A model generated the notes under the pieces. The model worked only from the letters and a program-made list of their open reading frames with translations. It made no database searches and was not told the origin of the DNA. A DNA stretch of 26,815 nucleotides, from positions 1 to 26,815 of the forward strand of contig JBJLGX010000003.1 of NCBI GenBank assembly GCA_045564655.1, given 5' to 3'. Below are positions 24,602 to 26,815 of the stretch, in pieces. A program made the translations under genes and the position numbers. Origin of the DNA: UBA826 sp045564655. Lineage in GTDB: Bacteria > Chloroflexota > Dehalococcoidia > Lucifugimonadales > UBA826. The stretch's first letter is position 1, and the number at the start of each line of letters is the position of its first letter.

Positions 24602-25924
24602 ATGGCCGGAATAAATGGCATTGTTAATGCCACAAAAAAGAAACTAGGAATAGGTACACTCGCACTTCATTCAGGACAAACACCTGATCCTTCAACTAAT
24701 GCTCGAGCTACACCAATACATGCGACAACTTCATATGTATTTAACGATGCTGATCATGCTGCCAATCTATTTTCATTAGGTGAATTCGGATATATTTACA
24801 ACAGGTTACATAACCCTACAACAGATATCCTTGAACAGAGATTAGCTGCCTTAGATGGCGGTGTTGCAGGAATAGCATTTGCGTCAGGTTCTGCAGCAAT
24901 CACAGCTTCAATTCTGACATTAGCACATTCAGGGCAAAACATTATCTCTTCAACAAGTCTGTATGGTGGAACGATAAATTTATTTAACACCACATTTAAA
25001 AATCTTGGTGTTGAAGTTAAATTTTTTAATCCTGATAACCCAGAGAAAATTAAAGAATTAGTTGATGAAAATACAAGATGTGTATATTTTGAGAGTGTCG
25101 GAAATCCTAAAAATGATGTGCCAGACATTAGAAAAATCACAGATATAAGTCATGATCTTGGTTTGCCTACAATTTGTGACAACACTGTTTTAACTCCAGC
25201 AATATTTAGACCAATTGAACATGGTGTCGATATAGTTGTACATTCAACAACTAAATTTATTGGTGGTCATGGAGTACATATAGGTGGAGCTATCGTTGAT
25301 AGCGGCAATTTTAAATGGGCAGACAATCCAGAGAAATGGCCCGAATTTTGTGGCCCTTCTGAGTCATATCATGGATTAGTTCTAGAAGAAGCACTAAGAC
25401 CTTTAGGAAATATTGTTTACACTCTTCATGTACGAGTTCATTGGTTACGAGACACAGGTGCAACTATGAGCCCATTTGCAGCATGGTCAACTTTATTAGG
25501 AGTTGAGACTCTTCACTTAAGAATGCCTAGACACTGTGAGAACGCACTAAAAGTTGCAAAGTATCTTGAATCTCATGAAAAAGTTGCTTGGGTAAACTAC
25601 CCTGGACTTGAGGGACATCCTCATCATGAAAATGCTAAAAAATATCTCCCTGATGGTGCCGGAGCAATCTTAGGATTTGGCATCAAAGGTGGAAAAGATT
25701 CAGCAGTCAAATTTATAAATAATGTTGAACTTGCGAGTCATTTAGCTAACATTGGTGATGCAAAAACACTAGTCATTCACCCTGCATCAACAACTCATAG
25801 TCAACTTAACGAAGATGAGCAAAAAGAGGCTGGGGTAAATCCAGAATATATCAGAGTATCTGTAGGAATAGAGGATGCCGAAGATATTATCGCTGACTTT
25901 GAACAAGCGTTAGATAAAAGTTAA
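24602..25924 (+). CDS. metY: O-acetylhomoserine sulfhydrylase
   Basis: This 440-residue PLP enzyme of the Cys/Met-metabolism family condenses O-acetylhomoserine with sulfide to give homocysteine. Landmarks are GTLALHSGQTPDP at the N-terminus, YIYNRLHNPTTDILEQRLAALD, the PLP-stacking SLYGGTINL, CDNT with Asp193 for the pyridine nitrogen, and VVHSTTKFIGGHG with Lys218 forming the Schiff base. The C-terminal part has LVIHPASTTHSQL and RVSVGIED, typical of MetY. I chose the ATG at 24602, with AAGGAG just upstream; an in-frame ATG at 24518 would run through the leader terminator. It is controlled by the SAM-II-like attenuator before it and is followed after 43 bases by metX, its substrate producer. 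Confidence 0.96.
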   Translation: MAGINGIVNATKKKLGIGTLALHSGQTPDPSTNARATPIHATTSYVFNDADHAANLFSLGEFGYIYNRLHNPTTDILEQRLAALDGGVAGIAFASGSAAITASILTLAHSGQNIISSTSLYGGTINLFNTTFKNLGVEVKFFNPDNPEKIKELVDENTRCVYFESVGNPKNDVPDIRKITDISHDLGLPTICDNTVLTPAIFRPIEHGVDIVVHSTTKFIGGHGVHIGGAIVDSGNFKWADNPEKWPEFCGPSESYHGLVLEEALRPLGNIVYTLHVRVHWLRDTGATMSPFAAWSTLLGVETLHLRMPRHCENALKVAKYLESHEKVAWVNYPGLEGHPHHENAKKYLPDGAGAILGFGIKGGKDSAVKFINNVELASHLANIGDAKTLVIHPASTTHSQLNEDEQKEAGVNPEYIRVSVGIEDAEDIIADFEQALDKS

Positions 25925-25930
25925 GAATTC

Positions 25931-25957
25931 ATGGGGCTAGTGTTAGGCTAGCCCCAT
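25931..25957 (+). repeat. Perfect 10-bp inverted repeat between metY and metX
   Basis: ATGGGGCTAG (25931-25940) and CTAGCCCCAT (25948-25957) are exact complements around a 7-base loop, a strong hairpin in the metY-metX gap. No T run follows on either strand, so it is not a standard intrinsic terminator. It could protect the metY message end, mark a processing site, or reduce read-through into metX. Confidence 0.8.
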
Positions 25958-25967
25958 ATAAAAAAAT

Positions 25968-26815
25968 ATGACAAAAGAAAATTACGATTCCGATCTTCTA
26001 AGAACAGGTGAAACATCAAGACACCTACAAGTATTCACGTCAAATAAAAACTTTCATTTAGTATCAGGTGATGAATTAGATTTTTTAAATGTTGCTTATG
26101 AAACATATGGAACTCTAAACCAAGATAAGTCAAATGCTGTTTTAGTATGTCATGCAGTAAGTGGGGACTCCCACGTAGCTCAACATGATAGTGATGACTT
26201 ACCAGGATGGTGGGACATTATGGTAGGTCCAGGAAAACCTATTGATACAGATAAATACTTTGTTATTTGCAGCAATACAATAGGAGGATGCCAAGGGTCA
26301 ATAGGACCTAACTCAATCAACCCAAAGACAGGAAAAGAATTTGGCCCATTGTTTCCTAATATAAGAATAGAAGATATGGTAGGAGCTCAAAAGCTACTAA
26401 TAGATAGCTTAGGAATAGACAAATTACTATCTGTGGTCGGAGGGTCAATGGGCGGGTTCCAAGCCATTCAATGGGCAAGACAATATCCTGAAAAAGTTTC
26501 AGGTGTTATTGGACTTGCTACGTCACCCCGACTAACTAACCAAGCTCTAGCATTTGATGTTGTAGGCAGAAATTCGATAATAACCGATAAGAAATTCAAT
26601 GAAGGTAATTATTATGATTCTGATGAAAAGCCTGAAGATGGACTAGCAATCGCTCGAATGTTAGCCCACATAACTTATATATCCAAAGATTCTATGAAAA
26701 GAAAATTTGACGAATCCCGATATGAACCACAGGATATTTCAACAATATTTGAAAAAAGATTTTCTGTAGGCTCTTATCTCGCATATCAAGGTTCCAAATT
26801 TGTTAGTCGCTTTGA
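25968..26815 (+). CDS. metX: Homoserine O-acetyltransferase (3' end outside window)
   Basis: This alpha/beta-hydrolase-fold acyltransferase makes O-acetylhomoserine from homoserine and acetyl-CoA, the substrate of the neighbouring MetY. The 282 visible codons include YETYGTLN, CHAVSGDSHVA, PGWWDIMVGPGKPIDT, SNTIGGCQGSIGPNSINP, and the nucleophile elbow VVGGSMGGFQAIQWA with its catalytic Ser. The sequence runs off the window at YLAYQGSKFVSRF, a well-conserved late segment, so roughly the last quarter is missing. The ATG at 25968 follows an A-rich stretch with no Shine-Dalgarno, unlike most genes here. It may depend on coupling to metY or on an open A-rich leader. Some members of this family use succinyl-CoA; sequence alone does not settle that. 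Confidence 0.95.
   Translation, partial: MTKENYDSDLLRTGETSRHLQVFTSNKNFHLVSGDELDFLNVAYETYGTLNQDKSNAVLVCHAVSGDSHVAQHDSDDLPGWWDIMVGPGKPIDTDKYFVICSNTIGGCQGSIGPNSINPKTGKEFGPLFPNIRIEDMVGAQKLLIDSLGIDKLLSVVGGSMGGFQAIQWARQYPEKVSGVIGLATSPRLTNQALAFDVVGRNSIITDKKFNEGNYYDSDEKPEDGLAIARMLAHITYISKDSMKRKFDESRYEPQDISTIFEKRFSVGSYLAYQGSKFVSRF

Noticed and set aside
25931..25957. Intrinsic terminator after metY
   Set aside because: The hairpin is strong but no T run follows on the plus strand, and metX continues the pathway directly downstream.
1..26815. CRISPR array, insertion sequence, prophage or defence island
   Set aside because: I found no regularly spaced short repeats, no transposase or integrase frame, and no defence-type protein; every long frame fits metabolism, transport or housekeeping, apart from one unknown protein at 3467-4216.

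Overview
The window is AT-rich bacterial DNA, densely packed with housekeeping and catabolic genes. I see no phage, transposase, CRISPR or plasmid signal. The mix suggests a free-living, streamlined, probably marine heterotroph. It includes a split B12-dependent methylmalonyl-CoA mutase with its epimerase, enolase-superfamily and amidohydrolase enzymes, tandem epoxide hydrolases, a class 2 dihydroorotate dehydrogenase, a three-gene 5-oxoprolinase, and a SAM-II-type riboswitch before metY-metX. My best guess is a Chloroflexota lineage of the SAR202/Dehalococcoidia kind. That is inference from gene content and base composition, not a database result.

Layout: 1-2301 (+) two tandem epoxide hydrolases, the first cut by the window edge. 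2316-4216 (-) an unknown acidic protein followed by alanine dehydrogenase. 4313-6189 (+) pyrD, with an apparent one-base C-terminal frameshift, and a TIM-barrel amidohydrolase. 6197-6991 (-) a HAD phosphatase. 7092-8286 (+) a 30-residue membrane microprotein tightly coupled to an enolase-superfamily enzyme. 8370-14189 (+) GroEL without groES, then a Gld-like ABC exporter made of an ATPase, a permease fused to a GldG-like domain, and a DUF4340 protein. 17300-14186 (-) the methylmalonyl-CoA mutase operon ending in a plsY-like gene. 18734-17427 (-) a metallo-beta-lactamase-fold hydrolase flanked by a 35-bp direct repeat. 18850-19878 (+) ruvB. 24285-19880 (-) tRNA-Gly(CCC), pxpA, pxpB, pxpC, a ketopantoate-reductase-like gene and a YqaA-type membrane protein, in tight succession. 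24437 to the end (+) promoter, SAM-II-like riboswitch, intrinsic terminator, metY, an intercistronic hairpin and a partial metX.

How the genes work together: the mutase large subunit, epimerase and B12 subunit form a complete methylmalonyl-CoA to succinyl-CoA module. PxpA, PxpB and PxpC form an ATP-dependent 5-oxoprolinase returning glutamate. MetX makes O-acetylhomoserine and MetY sulfhydrylates it to homocysteine; the leader RNA appears to switch this pair off when SAM is plentiful, with mutually exclusive aptamer, antiterminator and terminator helices readable in the sequence. Translation starts include several non-ATG codons with good Shine-Dalgarno sequences (TTG for pyrD, ruvB and pxpA; GTG for pxpC).

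Most worth a second look: the riboswitch with its full attenuator, the microprotein before the enolase-family gene, the 35-bp repeat pair around the hydrolase gene, the pyrD frameshift, and the mosaic identity of the two epoxide hydrolases.
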